From contig CAMDRL010000082.1 of the NCBI GenBank assembly GCA_945906835.1, forward strand, positions 1 through 6,170: a stretch of DNA of 6,170 nucleotides, read 5' to 3'. Under the pieces are notes generated by a model, which was given only the letters and a program-made list of their open reading frames with translations, did not search any database and was not told the DNA's origin. This DNA is from Rickettsia typhi (GTDB lineage Bacteria > Pseudomonadota > Alphaproteobacteria > Rickettsiales > UBA1997). Below, in pieces: positions 5,823 to 6,170 of the stretch (position 1 is the first letter of the stretch; each line of letters starts with the position of its first letter). The translations under genes and the position numbers were made by a program.

Positions 5823-6170
5823 ATGAAAAACATTCTAATAACAGGTGCAGCAGGATTCATCGGCAGCTGTTTTGCCATCAAAATGATAAAACTAGGTCAT
5901 AAAGTTATTGTAATAGACAGCCTAACTTATGCAGGAAATTTAGAAAATTTATCAGAAATCTCCCAAGATAAAAACTTTAAATTCATCAAAGGCGATATTT
6001 TAGATAAAGCTCTAATAGCCAATGTATTATCAGAAAATGATATTGATTTTTTGGTAAATTTTGCCGCTGAATCTCATGTTGATAATTCAATTTCATCACC
6101 TGAAGTTTTCATCAACACCAATGTTAAAGGAACTTTTAACTTATTATCTGAATCTCTTAACCATTGGGGG
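5823..6170 (+). CDS. rfbB: dTDP-glucose 4,6-dehydratase, N-terminal part (runs off window)
   Basis: RfbB (RmlB) converts dTDP-glucose to dTDP-4-keto-6-deoxyglucose using bound NAD+. It is the second step of dTDP-L-rhamnose synthesis for O-antigen or other surface glycans, in the cytosol. The 116 codons present show the extended-SDR Rossmann motif TGAAGFIG (7-14) and Asp32 at the end of beta-2 for NAD ribose binding. The RmlB hallmark DSLTYAGNLENL (32-43) comes next, then GDILD, and AAESHVDNSISSPEVFINTN ahead of VKGT. A UDP-glucose epimerase would have a different segment after beta-2, so RmlB is preferred. The catalytic Tyr-x-x-x-Lys and the C-terminal sugar-binding part (of about 340-350 residues) lie outside the window. 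The ATG at 5823 gives the expected N-terminus, with only a weak purine run (aagaaaa) upstream. It probably starts a surface-sugar gene cluster to the right. Confidence 0.93.
   Translation, partial: MKNILITGAAGFIGSCFAIKMIKLGHKVIVIDSLTYAGNLENLSEISQDKNFKFIKGDILDKALIANVLSENDIDFLVNFAAESHVDNSISSPEVFINTNVKGTFNLLSESLNHWG

Overview
This is an AT-rich window (roughly one third G+C by eye) carrying seven protein genes that I can name or place in a family, one small secreted protein, and one tRNA. The gene content points to an alphaproteobacterium, probably on or near the Rickettsiales/Holosporales side. The indications are a Dcd of the type with a [19 protein letters not shown] motif, a small exported intradiol-dioxygenase-like protein, a short secreted protein resembling a rickettsial family, and short palindromic repeats between genes. 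The first gene, dxr, belongs to the MEP isoprenoid pathway, which Rickettsia proper has lost. If the lineage is rickettsial, it is therefore an early-branching or Anaplasmataceae/Midichloria-like one, or an uncultured relative. This placement is inference.

Layout. Left block, all on the minus strand and read from right to left: dcd (dCTP deaminase), an exported intradiol-dioxygenase-like protein, rbfA (30S maturation factor), then the N-terminal 154 codons of dxr, which leaves the window at base 1. Between dcd and the dioxygenase-like gene lies a large imperfect palindrome of a common intergenic type, followed by degenerate 19-nt repeats. Between rbfA and dxr lies a 271-nt spacer packed with five copies of a short palindrome, nested inside 33-nt and 43-nt tandem repeats. 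Middle: a divergent 131-nt intergenic region separates dcd from a plus-strand KefB/C-type cation:proton antiporter. The antiporter's 3' end overlaps the 3' end of a convergent YgjP/DUF45-type zinc metallopeptidase gene by 24 nt. Right: tRNA-Pro(TGG) on the minus strand upstream of the metallopeptidase, then on the plus strand a small secreted protein, one isolated copy of the short palindrome, and the start of rfbB (dTDP-glucose 4,6-dehydratase), cut by the window end.

Functionally this is a mostly housekeeping neighbourhood: nucleotide metabolism, ribosome maturation, isoprenoid and sugar-nucleotide synthesis, and ion homeostasis. There is no phage, transposase, CRISPR array or defence system. 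The points worth a second look are the repeat array in the presumed rbfA-dxr transcript, whose palindrome arms are an exact Shine-Dalgarno core paired with an exact anti-Shine-Dalgarno core in a window where I see no ordinary Shine-Dalgarno in front of any gene; the dioxygenase-like protein that appears to lack two of the four iron ligands; and the altered nucleotide-binding glycine motif in the antiporter's RCK domain.
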